Assembly (NCBI GenBank): GCA_937899835.1 | Contig: CALCCE010000206.1 | Span: 1-42,618 of the forward strand | Reading direction: 5' to 3' | Length of the DNA: 42,618 bases | Origin: an uncultured Flavobacteriales bacterium | GTDB taxonomy: Bacteria > Bacteroidota > Bacteroidia > Flavobacteriales_G > Salibacteraceae | Shown: in pieces, positions 1-8,243 of the stretch | How positions within the stretch are numbered: position 1 is the first letter of the stretch | How the letters are laid out: the number at the start of each line of letters is the position of its first letter | Translations under genes and position numbers: made by a program | Notes under the pieces: generated by a model | Database searches by the model: none | What the model saw: only the letters and a program-made list of their open reading frames with translations | Told to the model about the DNA's origin: nothing

Positions 1-65
1 TGAGCCTTACCGTCATCTACCGTTAAGCAGCCGATTATTAGTGCATAGACATACAAGAGTTTCAT
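1..65 (-). CDS. N-terminus of a secreted or lipid-anchored protein, cut by the window edge
   Basis: Reading leftward from an ATG at 65, 21 codons run open to the window edge. They begin MKLLYVYALIIGC, which has a lysine, a hydrophobic stretch and a cysteine in a lipobox-like IIGC context. This is the usual look of a Bacteroidota lipoprotein signal peptide. The downstream function cannot be seen. The gene would follow the tandem lipoproteins at 174-1183 on the same strand. The call rests on a short stretch, so chance is possible. Confidence 0.4.
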   Translation of the reverse strand, partial: MKLLYVYALIIGCLTVDDGKA

Positions 66-173
66 TTGAAGCCGAAATTCAATAAGGGTCGAAGGTGGCA
101 TTTGAACATGTATCGACAACCTTATGGTATAATAGAAGAACTCCAAAAACTGTGCCCTTGAAATGGCTCAAGT

Positions 174-683
174 TCACCGGTCGGGATTCACATTTACCGC
201 CTGATACCTGATGTTTTCATTATCGGGTATTTTAGGTAAGATGGTCCAAGTGGAAAACGAAAAGATGTCTATGCCAGAGCCGTTGCACTGCCCTGCCAAA
301 CTGTAGTCGATGGCAATGAGCAGAATACCATCGGATTGACGCCTGCAAAGACTCCCCGCAACTTCGTAATCATGGCCAGCACTTTGGGTATTGCCGTTGA
401 CAACAACGAGTGAATGGGTCGTAAAATCAATAGTGTACCGTTGTTGAAAATCTCCCCACAAAGAGTCCAAAGCTTCTTGTGAGTTGATCATCACTACCTC
501 TTCATTCGGGAATCGATGGATAGGAAAATTGTTCATGTCCAGCTTTTTGATGCAATCGTAGCCAGAAGGACATTGACGGTCATCCAACTTTTTGAAAGGG
601 CATTGGATAAGTTCGCAGGAGTTGCCCAACAGGAGCAACAGTAGAAAAGTGAATGTTCGGACCGTAAAATTTGTATGTAGCAT
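174..683 (-). CDS. Small Cys-rich lipoprotein, paralogue of the upstream gene
   Basis: The protein has about 169 residues. The frame could open at a TTG at 689, but the ATG at 683 (MLHTNFTV) is the more natural start. A hydrophobic run of leucines leads to LLGNSC, a lipobox-like end of a signal peptide, so it is probably anchored in the envelope. The mature part contains KLDDRQCP.GYDCI near the N-terminus and AIDYSLAGQC.GSGID near the C-terminus. Both motifs recur in the gene immediately upstream on this strand (692-1183), and the two are separated by only 8 bp, so this is a tandem duplication probably transcribed together. I do not recognise a named family. Conserved cysteines suggest disulphides, which fits an extracytoplasmic site. 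Function unknown. Confidence 0.75.
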   Translation of the reverse strand: MLHTNFTVRTFTFLLLLLLGNSCELIQCPFKKLDDRQCPSGYDCIKKLDMNNFPIHRFPNEEVVMINSQEALDSLWGDFQQRYTIDFTTHSLVVVNGNTQSAGHDYEVAGSLCRRQSDGILLIAIDYSLAGQCNGSGIDIFSFSTWTILPKIPDNENIRYQAVNVNPDR

Positions 684-691
684 AAACAATT

Positions 692-1183
692 CTAAATCGG
701 ATTGATGTCAATCATTTGGCTGCGCACTACTGCATCTTCCGGCAGTTGGTCAACAATGGCTTCGTAGGTGAGGATGAGGTGGTCGATGCCGGAGCCGCGG
801 CATTGGCCGCTTAAAGAGTAATCAATGGCCACCAGGTAAGAGCCGTCCGATGCCCGTTGGCAAAAGCTGCCTTTGGCCTCATAGCCATCGGCCCAGTTAG
901 TCTGAGCTTTGAAATACACCAAGCTTTGACGGGTATAATCTACCGGTCGGGCATTGGAGCGACCGGGATGCACAGAGTCCTGCTCGGCTTGCGATCGAAT
1001 GATGTATACCTGTCGGTTTTCGAGATGAAAAATGGGAAGGTTGCCAATTTTTACATCTGCATTGATGCAGGCATATCCTTCCGGGCACTGACGGTCGTCG
1101 AGGCTTTTTTGATAGCAGGCCCCGCGCAGGTCGCATCCTGTAACGACCACTAACACGATGAGAAAAAGAAAGTAGGGGCGCAT
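692..1183 (-). CDS. Small Cys-rich lipoprotein, tandem paralogue
   Basis: The frame is open from 1267, but the ATG at 1183 gives a clean lipoprotein signal (MRPYFLFLIVLVVVTGC), so I place the start there and get about 163 residues. It shares KSLDDRQCPEGYACI and AIDYSLSGQCRGSGID with the gene at 174-683, including the spacing of several cysteines. The two copies have diverged strongly elsewhere. It is divergent from the response regulator at 1357, with about 170 bp between the starts. The role is unknown. What the sequence supports is an envelope-anchored, disulphide-rich small protein. Confidence 0.8.
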   Translation of the reverse strand: MRPYFLFLIVLVVVTGCDLRGACYQKSLDDRQCPEGYACINADVKIGNLPIFHLENRQVYIIRSQAEQDSVHPGRSNARPVDYTRQSLVYFKAQTNWADGYEAKGSFCQRASDGSYLVAIDYSLSGQCRGSGIDHLILTYEAIVDQLPEDAVVRSQMIDINPI

Positions 1184-1356
1184 AGTAAATTTGATTTGAG
1201 CACAAGATACCCGTAAACCAACCATCGGTTGTATCGCTACCGAATATCGTGGGCTACCTTCCTTCAAAATTGGTCCTTCATTTCGGGTGCTCCGTCGAAA
1301 ATTGGAAGAGGCATCTTGTTGTATTCTTTAATTTGGGCACAAAATTTACCGCAGGG

Positions 1357-2082
1357 ATGGGCAAGGTGAAAATAATGGTGGTCGAAGACGAAATTGTAGT
1401 GGCCGACAACATTTGCATGATCCTCGAACAGTTGGGCTACGATGTGCTCGATCCGGTGATCAACTATACCGATGCGGTGGCTTTGCTTGAGCAAGATCGC
1501 CCCGATTTGGCCTTACTCGACATTCAATTGGCCGGTAGCAAAGATGGTATTGACCTAGCGTGGAAAATTAAAGAAGATTTTGACCTGCCCTTTGTGTTTC
1601 TCACCTCCAATGCCGACCCACGGACCATCGAGCGGGCAAAAATGCTTACTCCGCCGGCCTATTTGGTGAAGCCCTTCAACCGGGACGACCTGTATACTTC
1701 CATTGAATTGGCCTTATTCAATTTTCAAAAAAGCCAATCCCATTCAGAAGAAGGCGAGGAAGTAATTATCAAAGACGCGCTTTTTGTGAAAGACAGAAAC
1801 CTCTTTCACAAGGTGAAATTCGAAGAGATTCTTTTTGCTAAAAGCGAACATGTGTATGTGGAGCTGTATGTGAAATCTGGCAAAAAACTGCTCATCCGAA
1901 CCACCATGAACCGCATGGTAGAGCGCCTGCCCAAGAACTTTTTTCGGGTGCACCGCTCCTACACCATCAACCTCGATTTTCTCGATACCATTCACCCGGC
2001 AGCCGTTGAAATCGGTGGGCATCAGGTACCGGTGGGTAAAACCTTTCGTGAGCAATTGATGCGGGTTATCCACCTGGAATAA
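1357..2082 (+). CDS. LytTR-family response regulator
   Basis: A 241-residue two-component response regulator. The frame is open from 1249, but ATG 1357 begins directly with the receiver-domain first strand (MGKVKIMVVEDE), so it is chosen. The receiver domain spans about residues 4-120, with the acidic pair E10/D11, phospho-acceptor D55 in LLDIQL, and the conserved lysine K105 in YLVKPF. A LytTR DNA-binding domain fills about 140-240, with the typical F.RVHRSYTINL..L motif. It presumably binds DNA as a phosphorylation-dependent dimer. The neighbouring kinase (2091-4022) is convergent with only 8 bp between stops, which suggests a cognate pair, although convergent order is less usual than an operon. 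A near-match to a Bacteroidota -7 box (TAATTTG, one base short) lies about 25 bp upstream. Confidence 0.92.
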   Translation: MGKVKIMVVEDEIVVADNICMILEQLGYDVLDPVINYTDAVALLEQDRPDLALLDIQLAGSKDGIDLAWKIKEDFDLPFVFLTSNADPRTIERAKMLTPPAYLVKPFNRDDLYTSIELALFNFQKSQSHSEEGEEVIIKDALFVKDRNLFHKVKFEEILFAKSEHVYVELYVKSGKKLLIRTTMNRMVERLPKNFFRVHRSYTINLDFLDTIHPAAVEIGGHQVPVGKTFREQLMRVIHLE

Positions 2083-2090
2083 AGTCCGCT

Positions 2091-4022
2091 TTAGGCTACT
2101 TCTTTTCTCCTGAAGGTATCCAAAAAGGTAACCGTAAAAACGGCACCTTCATCAAAATGATAGTGGGTATTGCCATACAATTGGGTACTCAACCGGCGAA
2201 CCAAACGCAGGCCCAAACTCTTTGCCTTATGAAAATCAAAATCTACGGGTAAGCCTGGACCGTTATCGCGCAACACCAATTGGTTCTTCCCGGGTTCAAG
2301 GGTTGCAACCGAGATGTCTAAAACGGCTTTACCTTCGGAGCTGGCGTATTTGAAAACATTGGTGATGAGTTCACACAAAATCAACCCCAAGGGAATGGCA
2401 GTATCGATGTCGAGGGAAATGCCGGGCGCCTGAATGTGGCGATCTACCGAATGGCCATTGGGAAAGATGGCAGCGATCTGCACCACCAGTTGTTCCAGGT
2501 ACTCCCCAAATACGAGGTGAGCGAGGTCTTCATTTTGATACAATTTCTCATGGATAAGGGCCATGGCTTTCACCCGGTTTTGTCCATCGGCCACCGCCGA
2601 AATTGCCAGTTCATCTTCGAGGTTGAGGGTTTGCAAATCGAGCAGGCTCGAAATTACTTGCAGGTTGTTTTTCACCCGGTGGTGAATTTCTTTGAGCAAC
2701 AGCGCCTTTTCTCCATCCCTACGTTCGAGTTCCAGAAGGCTGTGTTCCAATTCTTCCTTTTGATTCGCAATGATGTGTTGCTGTTTGCGGGCCTTGCGGT
2801 AACGCGAGAAGGCAAAACCACCAGAGAGTGTAATGACAATAAGCAATACCCAAAGCAGGCGAGAGTTTTGCTCTTGCCGGCGGTTTTCCGATTCTTTCAG
2901 GGCCAGTTCGGCCTCGAAAGCTTGTTCTGCGGCAGCATCTTTTAGACTGTCCTGGATGCGTTCGTATTCAAACTTGTAGTTGAATTCAGCTTTGGTCACA
3001 GCGCGAATGTTTTCCTGATCAGCAATGCTGTCTTTGGCAGCCATAAACCGCTCGTGGTAACTCAAGGCCTCTGCATAGTTGCGTTGCTTTTTGTACACCT
3101 TTGATAACAATTCGCAGGCATCCCGAATGCCTCTTGGATAGCCCTTCTCTTCCGCCAATGCCAAACTGGCAAGACCATTTTCCAGGGCTGATGCCTTGTC
3201 GTTTCGCAGCAACTGCACATTGCCCAAGCGGGCAAATGAAAAAATTTGTCCTTGTCGGTCGTTGATCGATTTTCGAATGTTGAGCGATTGCTGAAAAAAC
3301 TCCTGCGCCTTTTCCAGGTTACCCCGGTTTTGGTTAAGACTGCCCAGGTTGATGAAGATGACACTACGGCCCCGTTGGTCGCCCAATTCTTCGTAGAGCT
3401 TGAGTGCCTTTAAAAAATATTCCTCTGCCTTTTCGATGTGGAGTTGTTCCAAAGAAGTGGTGCCCAAATTATTGTAGGTGAGCGCCATGCCACTTTTGTC
3501 GTTGGCGTGTTGCTGAAGTTCCAGTGCTTTACTGTGGTAGGTCATGGCCGATTCAAAATCGCCTTGATTCTTAAAAATGGCTCCAATCACCACATTGCTA
3601 AACCCCTGTCGATTGATCATTCCCAATTGTCCGAATTCATTTTCTGCTTCGTACAAGTAACTCAACGCCTGTGGGAAATTGGCCAGCAGGTAGTAGTTGA
3701 CGCCTAAGCCACCTTTGGCTTCGGCCCGCCGTTTGGCGTAGAAAATGGAGTCCCTCAAAGAAACTTCACCTTGTAGGCGTAGGTTACAGGTATCGATGAT
3801 AGAAAGGTGCAGAGCCTCATTTCCTGCATTGTCGAAAGGGGCAATGAGCTTGGCCCAGCGGGCAAGCGCTTCGAGGCGTACGGTATCTGAAGTAGCGGTG
3901 TCCGACAGTTGCTGCAAAGAGTCGAGCACCAGTGAATCGGGTCCTTGGCTTTTTCCTAAGCGGGCAATGCTCAGTAACAACAGGAGCACCATTCCACATC
4001 TGTAGAATTGGGAGGCTGGCAT
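2091..4022 (-). CDS. TPR-containing sensor histidine kinase (HisKA_2 type)
   Basis: A 643-residue membrane kinase. Residues 1-26 are a signal peptide ending near GKSQ. About residues 60-360 are tetratricopeptide repeats with the usual A.(T/Y)Y.NLG pattern, placed outside the cytoplasmic membrane. A transmembrane helix sits near 392-408 (LLWVLLIVITLSGGFAF), followed by a coiled coil. The HisKA_2 motif EIHHRVKNNLQ follows, with the candidate phospho-histidine at 447/448. A C-terminal HATPase_c domain shows the N-box (CELITNVFKYA) and a DNGPGLP motif. It would autophosphorylate and pass phosphate to the LytTR regulator encoded convergently at 1357-2082. This TPR/HisKA_2/LytTR architecture is common in Bacteroidota. 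The signal is unknown. Confidence 0.92.
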   Translation of the reverse strand: MPASQFYRCGMVLLLLLSIARLGKSQGPDSLVLDSLQQLSDTATSDTVRLEALARWAKLIAPFDNAGNEALHLSIIDTCNLRLQGEVSLRDSIFYAKRRAEAKGGLGVNYYLLANFPQALSYLYEAENEFGQLGMINRQGFSNVVIGAIFKNQGDFESAMTYHSKALELQQHANDKSGMALTYNNLGTTSLEQLHIEKAEEYFLKALKLYEELGDQRGRSVIFINLGSLNQNRGNLEKAQEFFQQSLNIRKSINDRQGQIFSFARLGNVQLLRNDKASALENGLASLALAEEKGYPRGIRDACELLSKVYKKQRNYAEALSYHERFMAAKDSIADQENIRAVTKAEFNYKFEYERIQDSLKDAAAEQAFEAELALKESENRRQEQNSRLLWVLLIVITLSGGFAFSRYRKARKQQHIIANQKEELEHSLLELERRDGEKALLLKEIHHRVKNNLQVISSLLDLQTLNLEDELAISAVADGQNRVKAMALIHEKLYQNEDLAHLVFGEYLEQLVVQIAAIFPNGHSVDRHIQAPGISLDIDTAIPLGLILCELITNVFKYASSEGKAVLDISVATLEPGKNQLVLRDNGPGLPVDFDFHKAKSLGLRLVRRLSTQLYGNTHYHFDEGAVFTVTFLDTFRRKEVA

Positions 4023-4117
4023 GGAGCAACGAAATAAAGGAAAAGCCTTGGTTTGAGCAGCTTGATGGTAAAAAGAACTTGAGGATACGGGAGGCTCAAC
4101 TCAGGTCTACGGTAAGG

Positions 4118-4768
4118 CTATCCGTCATCCAATTGAGCATAGGCATAATCGCTGGCCCTTCGGGCTTCCATTCGGTACAATACCCATGCTTTATTGGCCA
4201 GCAATTGGTCGAGCACCACTGCTGCAGATTCGGGTTGATGCAAGGCCAACAAAGCATTGCCCCGCAACAGCAAAATCAACTCGATTTGCGGGTGGTCTTC
4301 GGGAAACAATTTCAGTGCTTGCTCGGCCTGTGCATACTGCTCCTCCCGATACAATTCAAAAGCGGCCTCCAGCTCAGTGGCTTCGGCGGTATTGCTGCGA
4401 ACCGTAGTCGCCATCAGTTGGTAGGGTTCATAGCCCTGACTTGAATTCCACCACAAGCCAATGCCTACAGCTATAACGATGGTAATAGCTGCGGCCAAGG
4501 GGAGTAAGGAGCGCACATTAGAACCGGTTTTTTCATTCGACTTTTGCTGCGTAAACGCCCGTATGTGTTGTTCCATTTCTTCCGCTTGCTGCAGTGCTTC
4601 TGCTGGGGAAAGACCACTGCGATCCATGGCTTCTACCGCTGCGGCCAACAGGGAATCGGTGGCCATGCGCTGCTCGAATTGTTGGGCCTCCTTTTCAGAA
4701 AGCTTTCCAGCGAGGTAGTTGCCCATTTGTTGTAAGGTAGCGGGGCTATGGTGGGAAGATGTACTCAT
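4118..4768 (-). CDS. Putative membrane anti-sigma factor with TPR-like C-terminus
   Basis: A 216-residue single-pass protein. The N-terminal 80 residues are a helical, acidic cytoplasmic segment with MGNYLAGKLSEKEAQQFEQ, the zinc-finger-less anti-sigma style seen next to Bacteroidota ECF sigma genes. A transmembrane helix covers about 87-107 (LLPLAAAITIVIAVGIGLWW). The extracytoplasmic part (about 120-210) reads as one or two TPR-like helical hairpins (ELYREEQYAQAEQAL...). Its ATG overlaps the TGA of the sigma gene by four bases (4765-4768), so translation is probably coupled. I infer it holds the sigma factor at the membrane until a signal arrives. No catalytic motif is seen. Binding to the sigma factor is not shown by sequence, so this is a context call. 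Confidence 0.75.
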   Translation of the reverse strand: MSTSSHHSPATLQQMGNYLAGKLSEKEAQQFEQRMATDSLLAAAVEAMDRSGLSPAEALQQAEEMEQHIRAFTQQKSNEKTGSNVRSLLPLAAAITIVIAVGIGLWWNSSQGYEPYQLMATTVRSNTAEATELEAAFELYREEQYAQAEQALKLFPEDHPQIELILLLRGNALLALHQPESAAVVLDQLLANKAWVLYRMEARRASDYAYAQLDDG

Positions 4769-5376
4769 TCTGTTGCGTCCATTAATCCTTTGCGATTGGC
4801 GGGGAGCAGCTCTCGCAAACGCCGGATACCCCGGTCGCGGAACCCGCGCACCTGATTGAACGAAAATCCGTGCCGTTTCATGAGTTGCTGATAACTTTCT
4901 TCTTTCAAATAAATGGCCTCCACACAGAGGCGTTCGTTTTCTGGCAGTTGGGCAAGGGCAGCCATTAATACTGCTTCTTCCGGCGAGGCTTCCTCTGCCT
5001 GGGCCTGCGGAAATAGTGCCGCTTCCAGTCCGTAGGCCGATTTGTGCTTGTCATAGTTCTGCTTTTTGCGCAGTTGGTCCAACAAACTGTGCTTGACCAA
5101 AACCGTCATCCAGCTGCCAAAATCCTCCCGATCGTCCAACACCAAGGCGGGCAGCTTCTCCCGCAACTTTAGGAAAAGCTCGGTGGTGAAATCCTCCCGG
5201 TCTTCAGCAGTGGAGCAATAGCGAAAACTCAAACCAGCGATTTGGGCGGCATACCGCTCCATCAGGGCTGCAATAAGGTGCTCGTCACCCGTTTGCTGGA
5301 ACCGACGAATCAATTCCGCGTCCGTGAGCCTCTCGGAGGATTTTCGCAAAAAGGGTATTTGAAACAGTTTGCCCAA
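4765..5376 (-). CDS. ECF-type RNA polymerase sigma factor
   Basis: A 203-residue sigma-70 family protein. Region 2 covers about residues 18-105, with LIRRFQQTGDEHLIAALMERY and the DREDFTTELFLKLREKLP core. Region 4 covers about 130-195, with LPENERLCVEAIYLKEESYQQLMKRHGFSFNQVRGFRDRGIRRLREL, a helix-turn-helix that would read a -35 element. The start is a TTG at 5376; no in-frame ATG precedes it before a stop, and the next methionine lies inside region 2. It overlaps the anti-sigma gene by four bases and is divergent from the large TTR-like gene at 5633, with 256 bp between. That arrangement makes the TTR/DPNK/CHAT block its natural target, which is inference. Confidence 0.88.
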   Translation of the reverse strand: MGKLFQIPFLRKSSERLTDAELIRRFQQTGDEHLIAALMERYAAQIAGLSFRYCSTAEDREDFTTELFLKLREKLPALVLDDREDFGSWMTVLVKHSLLDQLRKKQNYDKHKSAYGLEAALFPQAQAEEASPEEAVLMAALAQLPENERLCVEAIYLKEESYQQLMKRHGFSFNQVRGFRDRGIRRLRELLPANRKGLMDATE

Positions 5377-5632
5377 ACAAACAAAATGGGGGTTTCAAAA
5401 TCCAAAGTAAGCATTTCCAAAGGTTACCTGAATAACGATGCTGCTGAGGTGATTTCCATCTTTCTAATGAAAAATGATGAGAATGTGATTTTTTTGGAAT
5501 TGAAAATCAGTCAGTTAAATGTTTTTGAAAAAATAATTGGTACAAAAAATGGAATTGGGAAAGTCACAAACGTCACCTCTTCAAACACGGCCATCCCGGG
5601 ATTTTTTTGGCCCTCATATCAAATCAAAAAAC

Positions 5633-8089
5633 ATGAAACCATCATTCAATTCGAAGTTCTCCATTGAAGGAATCATTCGAGGAAAAGAGAAGGGGCAGGG
5701 GCTGGAAGGGCTCCTGGTCAAAGCTTATGACAAAGACAAAGGGGTTGACGATACTCTGGGAACTACTAAAACCGATCCCAATGGTCGTTTCTCCATTGCC
5801 TACACCAGTGAAGACTTTAACGATAATGAAGATACGCGTCCCGACATCTACCTTATGGTTTGGAATGAACACGGGCAAGTGATTCACACCACCGAGTCCA
5901 AAGTGCGCTATGGTGCTTCTTGGGCAGAAAAATTTGAATTGGTCATTTCCGAAGAACTGCTCAAGCTTCCGGAGCGTGATCACCTGCGCGAAGACTTTGG
6001 CAGTCTCATCAGCATCAACCCCAATTACTTTGGTAGCATCCCCGAGCTGGACATTGATCTCGATTTTCCGGTGATTTTACCCAAAACGCTGGATACCTCT
6101 TATGAAGAACTGCTTTGCATCGGCCTTGATTCCAACAGGGATGAGTTAGAGGCGGTTTTTGAAGTGAAGCGCAGCACCGGCTTTCGAGGCGACCAATGCC
6201 GTGGTGGCAGCAACGAGTATGTAGCCTTCTACATCGATTATGGCGATGGGGCAAACGGAGCGCCCAACTTTGTGCCAGCCGGAGCTCCGGTAACCATCCG
6301 CGTACACGATTTTCGAGTGGCTGAAAAAGCACGGCCCAACTTTGCTGCACGTGCCGTTTTTACTCCCGAAATGCGGGAGAAATGCAACCAGGCGGGCTTA
6401 GTGCGCCTGCGTGCCATTCTTTCTTGGGATCAAGTGCCCACCGGGCCCAACTACCAACCCACTTGGGGAAACATTGTGGAGGCCAACATTCAAATCGCAC
6501 CAGAGCGGTTGATTCCTCCTTCTCCTTTGCCAGAGCTGATACCTTTTGCCAAGGTAGCTACCCAATACCCGCAGCAAATGATCGAATTGGCCAAGATCAC
6601 CGAAAAGCAATTGACGGGTATCGACCTTAAAAAACTTAGCGAAGAAGATAGGGAACGGTATACCTTAACCCAGCCTTTGAAGTTCAACGCAATAAACACG
6701 GAGGCACTGCAGCAGCGGGCCAGCTCTCGTACGCGTTGGGAAAAACTCACTTGTGTGGGCCTCTATCCGGAACAAAACCTGCTGGCAGCTACCATTGAGG
6801 TAAAACGAACGGCGGGTTATAATGGTGGGTTATGCACCTTCGGTAGCCCCGAATGGGTGATTTTTTACATCGACTTTGGCCAGGGCTTTGAGTACGTCGG
6901 TACTACTTCGGTAGCGGTACACGATGATGTTGCCAGCGAGGAAAATCCGGTCATGTATGCGGTGAGCATGGTATTGGACAACTTGCAATCGCGTTTGGAA
7001 AAATGCTCGGTAGAAAATGTGGTGCGGGTGCGCGGCATTCTTTCCTGGCGAGACGATCTTACCAACCAAGGACCTGACCCTGTTATTATTTACGGGAATC
7101 TCCTGGACCGAAGGGTGATTTTGCCACCGGCCCGCACCGAAAATCGACAACCACGTATTGAATCCATCAGCCTGATCCCAAGGGTAAACATTGCACAGGT
7201 GGGCAATCTCAGCGGCTATGCCGTGAAACAAAATGCCGCGGGCAACGATGTACCCGGTGCATTCGATCGCCCGTTTGGAGGCACAGTAGTAGCCAAAGGC
7301 GTTGTACAAGATGCGCTGGCGCAGTTTTACCGCTTCCGTTTCCGCAAAGTGGGCAATGTAGATTGGTTGCCGGTGACCAATCCCGTGGGCGCTTTTGATC
7401 CTGTTCTTTTACGAGCGGTGCAGCGACTGCCGGATAATGAAGGTTGGTTATCGTTGCAACAATTCAGAACCGACCGTTCGGTCTACCCCGATCAATTTAT
7501 GATGATGTGGAACAGCCGGGGGATAGAAGACGGCTTGTATGAATTGCAATTGGAGGTCGGAGATGTTTTCCGTCAGCCTATCGGCCAACCCGATCGTCTG
7601 CTTTTGCGCATCGACAACAGTGCACCTCAGTTGCTTACTTTCTCTAATTCTCCATTGCGCAACGAGGGAGTTACCGTGAAAACGATACAGGGGCAAAACC
7701 AACCGTGCGGACAATTTGAAGGACCGCAGGAGATCGCGATTTATGGCAACTTTAGCGATGCGCACTTCAGAAACTTTGCGCTTACCATATTTGGTGGCGA
7801 TCTCGACCCAGGAGGCGTTGCGCTGGCAGTAGATGGACGCTACGATGGCAACAATCCTGCCTTGAACACTTCCGGTACCGTTGGCGCAGTACCGGATGGT
7901 GTAGGCGTATTGCTCACCCGATTGAACTTGTGTGAATTGGCCAACATCGCCTGTGCTTACGGCATAGAGTTGTCGGTAAGCGACCGCACCATTGTGGGCA
8001 ACACCCCCGGTGGCTATCGGTTCAATTCCCGGGTTTACCGAGATCGAGCTTTTGTCACCTTCAACTGGGAACCCACCGGATGCCCCTGA
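5633..8089 (+). CDS. Large transthyretin-like beta protein with a duplicated module
   Basis: About 818 residues. The frame is open from 5537, but ATG 5633 (MKPSFNSKFS) opens directly into a transthyretin/carboxypeptidase-regulatory-like beta domain (about 8-110: I.G.IRG...GLEGLLVKAYDKD, TDPNGRFSI). Two copies of another module follow, at about 155-300 and 385-515. They share a CxGL start, an EVKR.(T)(G)(F/Y).G..C..GS.E.V.FYID(Y/F)G block, a VHD motif, and an ILSW followed by a YGN/WGN motif near the end. The remainder is beta-rich and Cys-containing, with an IDNSAP.L motif. There is no signal peptide and no membrane segment, unlike the two genes after it, so its location is open. No enzyme motif is seen. 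It may be the cargo or substrate of this cluster, but that is a guess. Confidence 0.8.
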   Translation: MKPSFNSKFSIEGIIRGKEKGQGLEGLLVKAYDKDKGVDDTLGTTKTDPNGRFSIAYTSEDFNDNEDTRPDIYLMVWNEHGQVIHTTESKVRYGASWAEKFELVISEELLKLPERDHLREDFGSLISINPNYFGSIPELDIDLDFPVILPKTLDTSYEELLCIGLDSNRDELEAVFEVKRSTGFRGDQCRGGSNEYVAFYIDYGDGANGAPNFVPAGAPVTIRVHDFRVAEKARPNFAARAVFTPEMREKCNQAGLVRLRAILSWDQVPTGPNYQPTWGNIVEANIQIAPERLIPPSPLPELIPFAKVATQYPQQMIELAKITEKQLTGIDLKKLSEEDRERYTLTQPLKFNAINTEALQQRASSRTRWEKLTCVGLYPEQNLLAATIEVKRTAGYNGGLCTFGSPEWVIFYIDFGQGFEYVGTTSVAVHDDVASEENPVMYAVSMVLDNLQSRLEKCSVENVVRVRGILSWRDDLTNQGPDPVIIYGNLLDRRVILPPARTENRQPRIESISLIPRVNIAQVGNLSGYAVKQNAAGNDVPGAFDRPFGGTVVAKGVVQDALAQFYRFRFRKVGNVDWLPVTNPVGAFDPVLLRAVQRLPDNEGWLSLQQFRTDRSVYPDQFMMMWNSRGIEDGLYELQLEVGDVFRQPIGQPDRLLLRIDNSAPQLLTFSNSPLRNEGVTVKTIQGQNQPCGQFEGPQEIAIYGNFSDAHFRNFALTIFGGDLDPGGVALAVDGRYDGNNPALNTSGTVGAVPDGVGVLLTRLNLCELANIACAYGIELSVSDRTIVGNTPGGYRFNSRVYRDRAFVTFNWEPTGCP

Positions 8090-8127
8090 TCTCAACGGAA
8101 GCATCACCCGTGAGACAGGTTTTCCAG

Positions 8128-8159
8128 GAAACCGGCCTGCCGACGGGCAGGCCGGTTTC
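8128..8159 (+). terminator. Strong GC-rich hairpin between the TTR-like and DPNK genes
   Basis: The arms at 8128-8141 and 8146-8159 are perfectly complementary (GAAACCGGCCTGCC against its reverse complement) with a GACG loop. The hairpin lies about 40 bp after the stop at 8089. No U-tract follows, so it may work as a pause, attenuator or RNA-stability element rather than a simple intrinsic terminator. Confidence 0.6.
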
Positions 8160-8243
8160 TCCTGCTCACCAACGAAAAACAATGAATTCTAATTTTATGG
8201 GAGAAATGATCCGGTTTTTTTCTCCACCATCACCTATACAATC

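Noticed and set aside
5242-5667. Plus-strand ORF spanning the sigma gene and intergenic region
   Set aside because: It overlaps the sigma gene antisense and the start of the TTR-like gene in another frame; low-complexity sequence.
7448-8182. 244-residue minus-strand ORF antisense to the TTR-like gene
   Set aside because: No recognisable motif, and the plus strand carries the conserved duplicated protein.
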